A DNA stretch of 64,000 nt from positions 124,001-188,000 of the forward strand of contig NZ_BAOS01000004.1 of assembly GCF_002443295.1 (NCBI RefSeq), in the 5' to 3' direction. The DNA comes from Candidatus Scalindua japonica (GTDB taxonomy: Bacteria > Planctomycetota > Brocadiia > Brocadiales > Scalinduaceae). A model generated the notes under the pieces. It was not told the DNA's origin, did not search any database, and worked only from the letters and a program-made list of their open reading frames with translations. Below, piece by piece: positions 46,549 to 56,585 of this stretch. Position numbers and translations under genes: made by a program. Numbering within the stretch: the first letter of the stretch is position 1; each line of letters starts with the position of its first letter.

Positions 46549-47049
46549 CTATAACCAGTATTCTGTTTCTTCAGCACGTTTTCTCGACCACATTTTACCT
46601 ATTGGCAGGAAGATGAAGGCGATGAAACATGAACCGAGAATTACATAAGATACGGTTAACGATATGACAAATATCCTTGATATGTATATTGTTAAATAAG
46701 GGCCTGACAGGTTCATAATCGTACCTATGAAAGCGGAGATATAAACCGTAAGCTTAACACCCTCCCCTGTACCGGTCATCGAAAGAATACGTGACATAAC
46801 GAATATAATCAAAGGGACCAGAAAAGCGTGCACATGCATTACCTCAATAACTTCACGGTAAGACATTGGATAAGAGAACTCTTCTGCTAAGCCGTCATTT
46901 TCCACACTACCCTTATAGTAATGACTGGACTGCTTCGATGAAAATGCAGTTCTATCATAATAACTTAGACAAGAGAAAAAAAATGCAGTTCCCATCGCTA
47001 CGAGAAAGAATGTTATAAAGATTTTCTTACTTATTGCATATGCAGGCAT
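46549..47049 (-). CDS. unknown four-helix membrane protein in the iron cluster
   Basis: The 166-residue protein has an N-terminal membrane segment and three more at the C-terminal half. A MHVHAFLVPLIIF motif places two His at a membrane edge, where a metal or haem could bind. I do not recognise the family. It lies 24 bases after the second DtxR-type regulator on the same strand, so it is likely its transcription partner. Confidence 0.6.
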   Translation of the reverse strand: MPAYAISKKIFITFFLVAMGTAFFFSCLSYYDRTAFSSKQSSHYYKGSVENDGLAEEFSYPMSYREVIEVMHVHAFLVPLIIFVMSRILSMTGTGEGVKLTVYISAFIGTIMNLSGPYLTIYISRIFVISLTVSYVILGSCFIAFIFLPIGKMWSRKRAEETEYWL

Positions 47050-47073
47050 AGTGGACCAGTTGAAGGTTTAAAT

Positions 47074-47763
47074 TCAGCTTTTAATTACACGGACATAAAT
47101 ATATCTGGCAATATCATCATCAAGTGCCAGTTGTGTTTCTCCGAACCGTATAACAAGACTTGGTTTTCTGTGGTGAACGGTAAAAATCAATCCAGGCACT
47201 ATACCGACAGAAGAAAGAAAATCCAGACTTTCCTGAGCACCTGTTGATGTATAAATAACCTTTGCCTTGATTCCAGTCCGTAGTCTGGAAAGCGGACCAA
47301 ACACAGGCTGTAAATTCTGTTTAGTGTGCGAACAACACTCTCCCGGCGGTATAGCTTTTCCATGCGGACATACTGTAGGATGTCCAAGTAGTGTACAGAT
47401 ACTCGCGATAATATCATCATTGATAAAATGCTCAAATTGACAAGCTCCACGTTCAAAAACCTCGTCACTGACATCGAGCACATCATTTAATAATCTCTCT
47501 GCCAGACGATGACGCCTGATAATAAGCATTGCCTTACTCTTCCCTGTTTCAGTCAGATGAATCGTAGAACCACGGATGATTATCAATTTTTTCTCAACCA
47601 TCTCAGACAGAACTTCCCCCACAGGTTCCCTGTCAAATTTTTTGTTTAGAACATCTGTGTTTGTTTCGCCAGATTCTTCCGCATTAACCCAAATGTACTC
47701 GAGAAACTCTTCATCTAAAAATACATTCTGAATACTATCATCTTTTTTTTCAACTTTTGTCAT
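47074..47763 (-). CDS. DtxR-type metal regulator with FeoA-like domain (copy 2)
   Basis: The 229-residue protein is a paralogue of the regulator at 42529: same HRLAERLLNDVLDV, ACQFEH and CPHGKAIPPGECC motifs and a C-terminal FeoA-like domain. The N-terminal helix-turn-helix regions differ more. The two may answer different metals or operators. It is followed by the membrane protein gene and then the VIT-like gene. Confidence 0.87.
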   Translation of the reverse strand: MTKVEKKDDSIQNVFLDEEFLEYIWVNAEESGETNTDVLNKKFDREPVGEVLSEMVEKKLIIIRGSTIHLTETGKSKAMLIIRRHRLAERLLNDVLDVSDEVFERGACQFEHFINDDIIASICTLLGHPTVCPHGKAIPPGECCSHTKQNLQPVFGPLSRLRTGIKAKVIYTSTGAQESLDFLSSVGIVPGLIFTVHHRKPSLVIRFGETQLALDDDIARYIYVRVIKS

Positions 47764-48022
47764 TATCTTATCTGTAGGAGTTATTATTGCCTATTTGTAA
47801 GTATTTTTATTTTATGAAATATTAACTTCTTTTCAAGAGAATAGTTCTCATACACGCGCAATGTCTCTAATAAAAAATTAATAACTTCAATAATGAAGGT
47901 GGATTCGCGTCTCTTAACCTATCCTACAGTCTGGTCCCCTGATAAAGACATGCCTGTCACTCCGATAGTCGGATGGGTATAAATAGCCTTTTGGCTTTGC
48001 TGAATGGATTTGTATTAAATGA

Positions 48023-48640
48023 CTAAGCCTCAGCTTTGGAAAGAAACTCAAACAGCTTTGTTTGAACAGAGCTATCTATTTGTAAAAATTCAATGCCAAT
48101 ACTTGTATGGTCAGTATGTTTTTTTACACTTCTCTGTTTTGCTTCAATACCTAACTCCTCTTCTATCCCCGGCAAATGGAAGGCAACACTAACCTCATTA
48201 TTCAACTCGAATAAATTCACGCTAGCTTTATTATCATGTATTTCTAAAGCAAACAAGCATCCTGCTCTACTAATATCAGTAATACTTCCAGTTATTACGT
48301 ATTCAGCAATCTTTATATGAGCCGGCAGGAAACACTCAACCCGTTTGTTTCCACGAAAATCAAAACTATCTATTTTCTCAGGATATTTAATGAACACTAA
48401 TCTAAAGGGTTTATGAATAAGGTCTAAAATCGTTGACTCAAAACCGAATATTTTACCTTTATACATGTACTTTACCGCAATTTCATTTCCAGTAACCAGA
48501 AGATTTGAAACGTTATCCATGGTATGTAAAGGTGGCATTTTAACAATCAGATATTTACCATCATCAATACCAATCAATTCACTTGATAGCTGTCTCTTAA
48601 CTTCTATTATCTGCAGCCTGAAAATAGTACCAATATTCAA
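48023..48640 (-). CDS. PilZ-domain (YcgR-like) protein
   Basis: The 205-residue protein has an N-terminal YcgR-like beta domain (about 1-100) and a C-terminal PilZ domain. The c-di-GMP-binding residues are partly visible as RGNKRVECFLPAHI followed by GSITDISRAGCLFAL. It probably binds c-di-GMP and acts on motility or secretion, target unknown. The spacing is solitary, with no flagellar gene nearby. Confidence 0.8.
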   Translation of the reverse strand: MNIGTIFRLQIIEVKRQLSSELIGIDDGKYLIVKMPPLHTMDNVSNLLVTGNEIAVKYMYKGKIFGFESTILDLIHKPFRLVFIKYPEKIDSFDFRGNKRVECFLPAHIKIAEYVITGSITDISRAGCLFALEIHDNKASVNLFELNNEVSVAFHLPGIEEELGIEAKQRSVKKHTDHTSIGIEFLQIDSSVQTKLFEFLSKAEA

Positions 48641-49327
48641 GTATGTACCCTCTCTTAGTTAATTTTTTACTTATTCAATTTAAAGATACTTTTTTAAACA
48701 TTCTATGCATCTTTGTCAAGGTGAATGTTGATGTAGACATTGATCTGTTTACTATGGCAGATGGTTACAGTGAAAGAAATTGCAGAAGCTCTTCCCGCTT
48801 CATATGAAAAACAACATCGGTCTAGTTGTCAATAGGTGTTTCTGAAAGTGTTATAATAGCAAGGAACGCCCCACTATCTATAATGGACTGGGATTATCGG
48901 ACCACTATGTAGAGCTTAGCCGAAAAGGTTTATCTAAGGTTCAAAGCAGTGCGGTAGTACACTAGCTCACCAGCTTCCACCTCTATTTACTGTAGCGCAA
49001 CACCTGCATTCACTTGATGCTTCCGGAGCTCTGCATTAAGATCAAGATTGTGTAAAATTGGTACAAGTAAGTTAAGAATGATACACATTAAGTTCAGCAG
49101 GAATACATATCTAAATTTATATTTATTGGAAAAAAAGATGTAACATACCTGTCCGTTTTACCTTTGTGGCTTATTTCTATAAAGCGGTTAAAACTAAAAA
49201 ATTTATAGGCATAAAATTTGCCCTCTTATCAAGCACAACAAGTGCTTTCATATTAGCTATTGTTACTATAGAGATTTTTTTATAAAGATTTTGCAACGTT
49301 TTTAGGAAAAAATAGAGGAAAATGATA
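48641..49327. other. intergenic region
   Basis: The 687 bases hold no gene I can support. A short plus-strand reading near 48760-48830 (MVTVKEIAEALPASYEK) looks coding-like, but it ends quickly and has no partner. It may be a scrap of a lost gene. Nothing else is clear. Confidence 0.35.
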
Positions 49328-51292
49328 ATGAATAAAATTATATTAAGTAAAATAATTGAGTACTTTTCGTATTCTGCGTTCAACCAGATTTGTTTTAACA
49401 AATTGACTAGGATCTGCTCTGTTTTAATTATTATCATAATGACAAACACAATGTTTGTAAATATTCAGGCGGATTCTTTTACCCTGACTGTCAACAATGG
49501 AAGCGGGGAAGGCTATTATGAGGAATCCTCAAGGGTAAACATTTGGGCTAATCCGTATGATGATAGCGACCCAGATAGAAGAACTTACGAGACATCTGAC
49601 CCGAAAGTACCGCACCGAATATTTGATCGTTGGACTGGAGACACTGTTTATCTTGCTGATATTTTTGCAGCTCAAACATCACTAATAATGCCTGCTATTG
49701 ATATAAATGTCACCGCCCAATATAAAAGTGTTTCTCAGTGGAGTGTACCTAAAGCAATTTCTTACTTTCCGATAACACACAAGGGAGTTATCTTCTTGTT
49801 TCATGCTCATGGCGGATCTGCTATAAATCTATTTTCAAAAACTGAAAATTATTTATTTGTCAATGACGCCATTTCACGAAACTACGCTGTGGTTGCTATT
49901 GACAGTTTTGATCAAGTCAATAAACAGTGGGATCTTACGGTTTCAGCCGCAGACAATATTGACATGCAAAGAGTGGCTGCGTTACGTGACAACTTGATCT
50001 CTCTGGGCAAAATAAACCTAACTGATAAAATATACGTCTTAGGCATATCTAACGGGGGTATTTTTGCATCACTTTTTGATCAAACAAACCAGGGAATTAT
50101 CAACTTTCCCGTAGATGCGTCAGCAATATACATTTCCCCGGGCAACTCAGATATCATGAAATCTACTGAGGTACCAACCATTTTCCTACTCGCTGAAAAC
50201 GATAGTTTTAATTTTAATGAAATAGCGCTTAATACCTTCAACAATCTGCTTAACCGAAACGTGCCTGCACAATACTGGGTCAATCACCCTTCCCCCGTTT
50301 ATGCACAGCGATTCTGGCGTATTCAAGGCATTTCCCGGACAGATTCAGAGGTAATTTATAATGCATTGAGGAGTGGTGGCTTACTAGATGATAAAGACTT
50401 TCTGATTGACAACCCTATTTCCTCAGGATGGCGAAGCCTTATACCGGCTGAATATTCCAAATATGCACTTTCTATAGACACTCAGTTATTGATTTCGCAT
50501 GCTGAACATAGTTTTACGAGTAACTTCAACCATAAGACACTTAATTTCTTCGATAATCCTACAACCATTAACGACTTTGCCCCAGTGATCAGTGGATTTT
50601 CTCCTAATAACGGAGAATGGGGAACTTTGGTAACCATTGAGGGAAGTGGTTTTATTAATGTCACAGAGGTAACTTTCAGTGGGATAGTTACCCCAATCGT
50701 GAATAGTTCCATTAATAAGCTCCTGGTAAAAGTACCTTACGGTGCATCTACCGGATCAATAGAGGTCACCAACACGGAAGGTACAGCAATGAGCCCTTTC
50801 TGCTTTGTCGTCTCTTCACCTGAAATTACCAGCTTGGATCCGGAAGAAGGCGGCGTGGGCACTCTTGTTTCGATTACAGGCAACAGTTTTGTGGGTGTTA
50901 ATGTGAATTTCAATGGTGTTAGCGCAGAAATTGTCTCTAAAACCATTAACAATATTTGGGTCCAAGTGCCTGTTGGGGCTACTACAGGAGCAATAACAGT
51001 TACAAACGATTTGGGCACTTCCACCAGCGCCAATAATTTTACGGTAATTCACCAACCGATAATCAATAATTTTACACCTACCTCCGGGCCTGCTGGCACC
51101 ATAGTTACCATTACGGGTGAGAATTTCAGCAGAGCAACATCTGTCAAACTCGGTGATGTATCACAATTATTTTCGGTTGATTCTGATACTCAAATCAGCG
51201 CCACAATTTCTAACGAGGCAACAACGCGTAAAATCCGTGTCACAACACCAGGCGGTACTGTTTTCACTGATTCATTTTTCAAGGTCAGGTGA
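49328..51292 (+). CDS. secreted alpha/beta hydrolase with IPT/TIG domains
   Basis: The start at 49328 has a GAGG site at a better distance than the ATG at 49322. The 654-residue protein has a long signal-like N-terminus, a short repeat domain (FTLTVNNGSGEGYYEE) and an alpha/beta hydrolase with the nucleophile elbow GISNGG. It ends with three IPT/TIG beta domains (about 420-655, each beginning like ITSLDPEEGGVGTLVSITGNSF). The hydrolase-plus-IPT design suggests a surface-bound polymer-degrading enzyme. The substrate is unknown. Confidence 0.75.
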   Translation: MNKIILSKIIEYFSYSAFNQICFNKLTRICSVLIIIIMTNTMFVNIQADSFTLTVNNGSGEGYYEESSRVNIWANPYDDSDPDRRTYETSDPKVPHRIFDRWTGDTVYLADIFAAQTSLIMPAIDINVTAQYKSVSQWSVPKAISYFPITHKGVIFLFHAHGGSAINLFSKTENYLFVNDAISRNYAVVAIDSFDQVNKQWDLTVSAADNIDMQRVAALRDNLISLGKINLTDKIYVLGISNGGIFASLFDQTNQGIINFPVDASAIYISPGNSDIMKSTEVPTIFLLAENDSFNFNEIALNTFNNLLNRNVPAQYWVNHPSPVYAQRFWRIQGISRTDSEVIYNALRSGGLLDDKDFLIDNPISSGWRSLIPAEYSKYALSIDTQLLISHAEHSFTSNFNHKTLNFFDNPTTINDFAPVISGFSPNNGEWGTLVTIEGSGFINVTEVTFSGIVTPIVNSSINKLLVKVPYGASTGSIEVTNTEGTAMSPFCFVVSSPEITSLDPEEGGVGTLVSITGNSFVGVNVNFNGVSAEIVSKTINNIWVQVPVGATTGAITVTNDLGTSTSANNFTVIHQPIINNFTPTSGPAGTIVTITGENFSRATSVKLGDVSQLFSVDSDTQISATISNEATTRKIRVTTPGGTVFTDSFFKVR

Positions 51293-51521
51293 CGCATCTA
51301 TACACATTCTCCATACACAATAAAATGCCGTAGTGTAAAAATTTGCAATTATATGGTTACAGATTAAGCTATTTTTACAACCTTACTCGTGACTTTAGAA
51401 GCCGATTAAAGAAATCAGCAACCAACCATCTTACCCATTTAAAAGGAAAGGGTGTAGAGAGAGGGTGATTATTATTGGTTAGCTTTTTACGCTTTACAAA
51501 GGCACAAAAGCTTTTTTACGT

Positions 51522-51962
51522 CTATTGAGCAGCCGGATCAGAGCCGACCTCTCCATTAGAATTAGATGCACCTGGTGTAAGTGTAAAGGAACCAAAAGGG
51601 CCCAATTCATTGCTGACATCACCTGTGAATGCACCATCTCCAAACACACCGTTCCAGTGTGATGATATGCAGCCGTTGTCTGGGTTGTCGAATGCTGTAA
51701 CGGATAAAATAAATCTCCCAGAAATCCCCCTCGTAAGAGTTCCATCAAGTGGTAATGCACCGCATCCTAAATCATTGTTTATATCACGAACACCGCTTAC
51801 GCAGATAACATTTGCTGGATTGGAACATGCGCCAAAATTAATGTCCCATGTCCTTCCGAAGTTATCGCTCCATAAACCTGCCGTTGCTACACCTGAAAAA
51901 CCAATGGATATTACCATTGATACAAACATTGAAAACAGTAAAATTTTCATTTTCATCTTCAT
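51522..51962 (-). CDS. small secreted protein of unknown function
   Basis: The 146-residue protein has a signal peptide ending near ATAG, followed by a beta-rich region with four Cys that could form disulfides. No family is recognised. The start is preceded by a G-run (AGGGGGGT) that may serve as ribosome site. It is one of several secreted products in this accessory zone. Confidence 0.6.
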   Translation of the reverse strand: MKMKMKILLFSMFVSMVISIGFSGVATAGLWSDNFGRTWDINFGACSNPANVICVSGVRDINNDLGCGALPLDGTLTRGISGRFILSVTAFDNPDNGCISSHWNGVFGDGAFTGDVSNELGPFGSFTLTPGASNSNGEVGSDPAAQ

Positions 51963-52085
51963 TTTATTACCCCCCTACAACATAAATTGTTTGAAAAATT
52001 AAGCCCCCTCTCTCTTCCCTTTTAATATCGTTAGCTGCATTTATTCATTACTATCTGTGATATCCAGTATATTCTACCATCTCTT

Positions 52086-52252
52086 TCAATAATTAGGCTG
52101 ATGTACTCTGTCAACGGGAAAAGCATTGTTTTCATCAGCATAAACATGGTTATTGCTCAAAGCGTAAAGATTTGTACCATCATTTACCCTGCCCACTGAG
52201 TTAAGAATAGTACAAACTTAATAACGAATAATAAGGTTAATTTTTTCTTCAT
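52086..52252 (-). pseudogene. remnant of a trypsin-like secreted protein
   Basis: On the minus strand an ATG at 52252, with AAGGAG before it, gives a hydrophobic signal-like peptide MKKKLTLLFVIK ... QWAG and stop. In the next frame the sequence continues VNDGTNLYALSNNHVYADENN, a motif I know from secreted trypsin-like domains (ALSNNHV). It ends at 52086. One frame change and a large loss of downstream sequence make this a scrap, not a working gene. Confidence 0.5.
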
Positions 52253-52353
52253 GGGTTAACACTCCTTAAAAATAAGTGTTTTTTTGATCCTGGCAATATA
52301 CAGAAACTCGTTAATTACCGTCCCACATGGGTTATGAAAAAATTCATTTTCTT

Positions 52354-53037
52354 TTAGTTATTTAGAGGAGGAAAGGTTTCTTCAACATCTTTTTGTAACT
52401 TATCAAAAACAGCGCTTATCTCTCTTATTTCTTTCGAGCCCGCTTCTACTCCACTTTGATATAAAGCGTTTTTAAAATCTGTCACCTCCTTATGGATATC
52501 CATCTTGATTACCTTCTCCAAAGCTTCGTCAAATTGTTTTGAAGGGTTCCCGCCGTTCAGGAAATGTTTCTGAAGTATCTCGTCCAGACTTTGCTGTTGA
52601 TCAAGAGTCATTATCTCGTCCTTGATTACCACAGATACTCCTTCTTCCCTATTAAAGACCATTACACTCGTTAACCTGTCAGGTTGCTGGTCTTCCCGAG
52701 AACGACAGAAGGCATAGTTTTTTCCTCTTAGAAGCCTCTTTAGTCCCTTTTCCAAAGGGAGATAATCAAAGCCTATAGTTAGTTCCTCCTCTGCAGCAAA
52801 ATAAATAAGAATCTGTATATCAGCCTTTTTCGCAATCTCATTCATAACCTTTTTAAAGCTTTGTTTGTCTACGGATACTTTTAATAGACCATTTTTAAAA
52901 TCGACACCTGAGAATTTCAAATCTGCTGATGTATCCTTCTCTCCTGAAAAAGAAACACCTGTATGGAATGAAAAATTTACCGACATTAATATGAGGCAGA
53001 AGGTTAGGACCTTTTTATGAGTTAAAATTGAGACCAT
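52354..53037 (-). CDS. secreted protein with STN/secretin-like domain
   Basis: I place the start at 53037, with an AAGGAG site, giving 227 residues with a signal peptide. Residues about 45-110 (LKFSGVDFKNGLLKVSVDKQSFKKVMNEIAKKADIQ) resemble the short STN domain found at the N-terminus of secretins and TonB-dependent receptors. No secretin barrel follows; the C-terminal part is helical and charged. It may be an orphan periplasmic adaptor. The role is not known. Confidence 0.6.
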   Translation of the reverse strand: MVSILTHKKVLTFCLILMSVNFSFHTGVSFSGEKDTSADLKFSGVDFKNGLLKVSVDKQSFKKVMNEIAKKADIQILIYFAAEEELTIGFDYLPLEKGLKRLLRGKNYAFCRSREDQQPDRLTSVMVFNREEGVSVVIKDEIMTLDQQQSLDEILQKHFLNGGNPSKQFDEALEKVIKMDIHKEVTDFKNALYQSGVEAGSKEIREISAVFDKLQKDVEETFPPLNN

Positions 53038-53710
53038 TTTATTGCTCCTTTCTTCCAATGATAACTGCTCATTTATCACTATATGCGTAAATCCATTTGA
53101 ATCTAACTGCTATTGAACATTATATGATGTTTAATCTAATTAATGCGTTAACGTTAAATCGTTTCTTATTAATTTGCGGAATGGTATTTCAAAATATCTA
53201 TTAATAATTCTGCCACTTAAACACTATCAATTATTAGACAACAATAATTATACTTTGTAAAATTAAAATTTTAGAAAAGAAACGTAATGTTATATGGTTT
53301 ATTACGGCATTAAACGCCAATATAAAGAAATGATTACTTGCCATAGTGTAATGAATGTTAAACTAATGTTTCTCATTAACATTACCCCTATGACTTTAAA
53401 TGTGAGTAATTATCATTTTTTTGCCTAAATGTATACCACATAAGTAAACATTTATTCTGCTAAATGTCAAATGGAAAGTCACTGCTTTATTGTATTATTA
53501 TAAAAACGTAAGTATAGTAAAGTTTGCAGGGGATATTATTAAGTGGCGCATAATCGTAGCAACCTTTTGTATATATTTAAATATTTGCCCTAATAATATT
53601 TATCATACTAAACAGAAGACATTTACAACTTATTAACTCAGCTACACTTACGATAATTTAAAATATTCTTGCTCAGGATTGTTTAGCATGCCTTATTTCC
53701 ATGAAAATCG
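53038..53710. other. intergenic region
   Basis: The 673 bases are AT-rich with no gene I can support. Its right end joins the IS66 transposase scrap that follows. No terminal repeat of IS66 was recognised. Confidence 0.4.
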
Positions 53711-53953
53711 ATGTACATTAACAACCAACAATCAAAACTAACAGTTTTTGTGGAAGACGGACACCTACAACTGGGAAACAACAATGCGGAACGTCATATC
53801 CATCCAATTGCGACGGTTAGAAAGGTGTGGTTGTTTACACAAAGCGAGGACGGCACAATGGCAATTTGGTATTCGCTGGTTGAAACTGCAAGGGCTAATG
53901 GATTAGAGCCTTACTGGTATCATCGAAATGCTTTCGAAGAGATGTCCAATTAA
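53711..53953 (+). pseudogene. IS66-family transposase C-terminal fragment
   Basis: The 80-residue piece matches the end of IS66 TnpC: VEDGHLQLGNNNAERHIHPIATVRKVWLF and SLVETARANGLEPYWY. The DDE-domain Glu region is included but the rest of the transposase is gone, and no upstream TnpA or TnpB is visible. It marks an old insertion in this accessory region. Confidence 0.75.
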
Positions 53954-54060
53954 TTTTATCGTCTTGTTACCGTTTGTGCTTCCACTGCTCCAACAGTAAC
54001 GTAGCCCGAGTTATATGGAAGATGGAAGAACCTCCGTGTGAGCTAAGTCACTAGGGATTA

Positions 54061-55560
54061 TTACATTTTGTTTTGTTCTTCTTGTGTAATCATCAGTTTC
54101 GACGTATTTATTTTCTGAGCAGCTTCTGTGACCCACCCGCCACCCAATGCTTTATAAATACTCACAATGGCGGCAAATAAATCTTTCTGAATTTGAGCAT
54201 ACTTGATTTCTGCTGAATATAGTTCTCTTTGTGCGTCTTGTACGACAAGATAGCTTGAATATCCTCCATCGTAACGACTACGGGAAGAAGACTCGTAATC
54301 TTCCAATACGCTAACAAGACGGTCCTGAATCACTATTAACTCCTTAAGCTTCTGAATGGTAATCAAAGAATCATCGACCTCTCTAAATGCATTTTGTATA
54401 GTAATAAGGTATTTATTAACTAATTGTTGTCGGACGGCTTCAGCCTGCCGTATCTCTCCCTTAATTCGACCGCCTGAGAAAACAGGACCAGCAATCGCTA
54501 CTCCGGATCGCCAGATTTCAGCCGCTGATCGCATCAAGTTAGAGAGTTCAAGACTAGCGTATCCAAATAGCCCGGAAAGGGATATGGAAGGAAAATATTG
54601 AGTCTTTGCTACACCCACTCTTGCATTAGCTGCTATTAAATTTTGTTCACTCTGACGTATATCCGGACGTTGTTCTAACAGATCGGAAGGAATTCCCTGA
54701 GGAACCTCTGGTATGACAAGCATATCAAGTTTTTTACCACGTTTAATCTTTCCTGGTCCCCTTCCCAAAAGAACTGAAAGAGTATTTTCTTGCAACGCAA
54801 TTCTAAGTTCCAATTGTGGAATATTGACAGATAACTGTTCAAATGCTGACCTAGCCTGAACCAGTTCCAAATTAGAAACCTGTCCCCCTTTAAATTTATT
54901 TTCAAACAACTGTAACCACTGTTCTCTTAAAGCCAAGGTTTTCTTAGAAATTTCAAGTTGTTTATCCAGATTCAGTAAGTCAATGTAAGCAGTGGCAACT
55001 TGAGACACGAGTGAAAGGATTACTGCTTGCCGGCTTTCTTTTTGGGACAACAACTCTGCACGAGCAGCTTCCGTTGACCTTCTAATTCGACCCCATATAT
55101 CCAGTTCCCAGTTTACATTTAAATAATTCTGGTAAGAAGCATTGACACGGTCTTTACTGGTTGCGAGGGCCTGATTTCTCCGTTCCAAACTTTGACTGTC
55201 ACGACTGGTCAAAGTCCAATAATCCAATTGTGGATAAAATACCGATTTCTCTCCCTTCAACCTGAAAACAAATTCTTCAACACGGGCAGAAGCAAGAATT
55301 AAATCTTTATTCTCTTTAAGTGCGATTTCAATCAGTTCGTTAAGCACTGGGTCCTGAAAGCATTCCCACCAGGCTAAATTGGCCAGATCAGCAGCTTCAA
55401 TATAATCTACATGGCAGCTGTACTCGATATCAACTTGTGGACGACGATAGTCTTGTGTTATAGAGCAACCGGAGAGCAACCATAACAACAACACATAAAA
55501 AATTACGGTTCCGCCCATATTGCGCGTCCACATACATATATAATTTTTGCATACTATCAT
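54061..55560 (-). CDS. NodT/TolC-type outer-membrane efflux lipoprotein
   Basis: The 499-residue protein has a lipobox (LLSGC, Cys32 in this numbering) and a duplicated outer-membrane efflux domain rich in heptads, ending in the usual AIVSIYKALGGGW. It should form the trimeric outer-membrane channel of a tripartite exporter. A start at M15 is also possible. The esterase gene ends 9 bases upstream on the same strand. The HlyD-fused protein at 59478 is the likely inner partner. Confidence 0.9.
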   Translation of the reverse strand: MIVCKNYICMWTRNMGGTVIFYVLLLWLLSGCSITQDYRRPQVDIEYSCHVDYIEAADLANLAWWECFQDPVLNELIEIALKENKDLILASARVEEFVFRLKGEKSVFYPQLDYWTLTSRDSQSLERRNQALATSKDRVNASYQNYLNVNWELDIWGRIRRSTEAARAELLSQKESRQAVILSLVSQVATAYIDLLNLDKQLEISKKTLALREQWLQLFENKFKGGQVSNLELVQARSAFEQLSVNIPQLELRIALQENTLSVLLGRGPGKIKRGKKLDMLVIPEVPQGIPSDLLEQRPDIRQSEQNLIAANARVGVAKTQYFPSISLSGLFGYASLELSNLMRSAAEIWRSGVAIAGPVFSGGRIKGEIRQAEAVRQQLVNKYLITIQNAFREVDDSLITIQKLKELIVIQDRLVSVLEDYESSSRSRYDGGYSSYLVVQDAQRELYSAEIKYAQIQKDLFAAIVSIYKALGGGWVTEAAQKINTSKLMITQEEQNKM

Positions 55561-55569
55561 ACAGCAGGA

Positions 55570-56517
55570 CTATTTTTCTTTTGAAAATTGTTTTGCAAAC
55601 TCCCATGCTTGTTTGCTTGCAGAAATCTGGCTGTGGCCAGAAGATCTATTATTACGCCCTTGACCCCCCGGCCATACATGAGCACCACCTTTAATTACCA
55701 TAAGGTCTACAGGGGCACCATTACTACAGCGATAAGAAAGCACCCGGACTTTGCTATTTATTTCCTTTGTCTCAAGAGGAATGGGTTGACGTGATTTAAG
55801 AATAAGCTCCATTGTGTCAGGCACTGATCTATGGGACACCCCTGCCACACTTCTGGAACCTTTACCCCCGTCATAAGGCACATTATTGTCCCGATCTCCA
55901 TGAATATGTAACACAGGAATATTTTTTGCTTCGTCACAGTTGCCAACCGCAAGAGTGCCAGATACCGGAATGATTGCCGCAATCTTATCAGGAATTTCAC
56001 AAGCTAAACGATATGCCATCATTGCACCATTTGACATCCCTGTTACATAAACTCGTCGAGTATCTATTGAAAATTTTGAATTAACACCTTCTATGACTTT
56101 TTCTATAAACAAGGTATCATCTACTCTTCCCCTTACAGCTCTTCCACAACAACGGCCTGCATTCCAAGTCCTACGGTTTTTTTTAAAGAAGCGGCCTCCC
56201 GTTCCATTTGGATATACTACAATAAACTTTCCAGTGTCAGCAACATCATTCATTCCAGTCATCTTCTCCATGTACTTCGCATTGCCTAAACCACCATGAA
56301 GTACAATCATTACAGGTACATTTTTAGTATCAGATATTATTGGCTTGTAAACAATATAACTTCTTATAACATCTTTAACAACAAGTTCATGATAAGTTGA
56401 TTGTCCTTTTTCGGCAACAACAATTCTTGGAAACAGAATATAAAACAGAACCATACAGAATATCATTATCCGAAATAACAGAAGTATTTTTGTTTTTTCC
56501 CCTTCGCACATAATCAT
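55570..56517 (-). CDS. secreted PHB-depolymerase/feruloyl-esterase-like hydrolase
   Basis: I choose the ATG at 56517, preceded by AAGGGGAA, giving 315 residues with a signal peptide. The protein is an LpqC/PHB-depolymerase-type esterase. It has MIVLHGGLGNAKYM, the nucleophile GMSNGAMMAYRLA, HIHGDRDNNVPYDG with the Asp, and a C-terminal GGAHVWPGG with the His. It should hydrolyse polyester or aromatic ester outside the cell. Downstream is the outer-membrane factor gene. Confidence 0.85.
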   Translation of the reverse strand: MIMCEGEKTKILLLFRIMIFCMVLFYILFPRIVVAEKGQSTYHELVVKDVIRSYIVYKPIISDTKNVPVMIVLHGGLGNAKYMEKMTGMNDVADTGKFIVVYPNGTGGRFFKKNRRTWNAGRCCGRAVRGRVDDTLFIEKVIEGVNSKFSIDTRRVYVTGMSNGAMMAYRLACEIPDKIAAIIPVSGTLAVGNCDEAKNIPVLHIHGDRDNNVPYDGGKGSRSVAGVSHRSVPDTMELILKSRQPIPLETKEINSKVRVLSYRCSNGAPVDLMVIKGGAHVWPGGQGRNNRSSGHSQISASKQAWEFAKQFSKEK

Positions 56518-56585
56518 GTTTAGCTTTCCCCTTAATAAGTATTTAAACAATCACATTCAACGAATTAGAAAAATTCTAGAAACAA

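Noticed and set aside
47930-48022. Possible riboswitch upstream of the second DtxR-type gene
   Set aside because: A GCAAAGCC-like piece and a CCGA/TCGG stem recall a c-di-GMP-I element, but the core consensus is incomplete.
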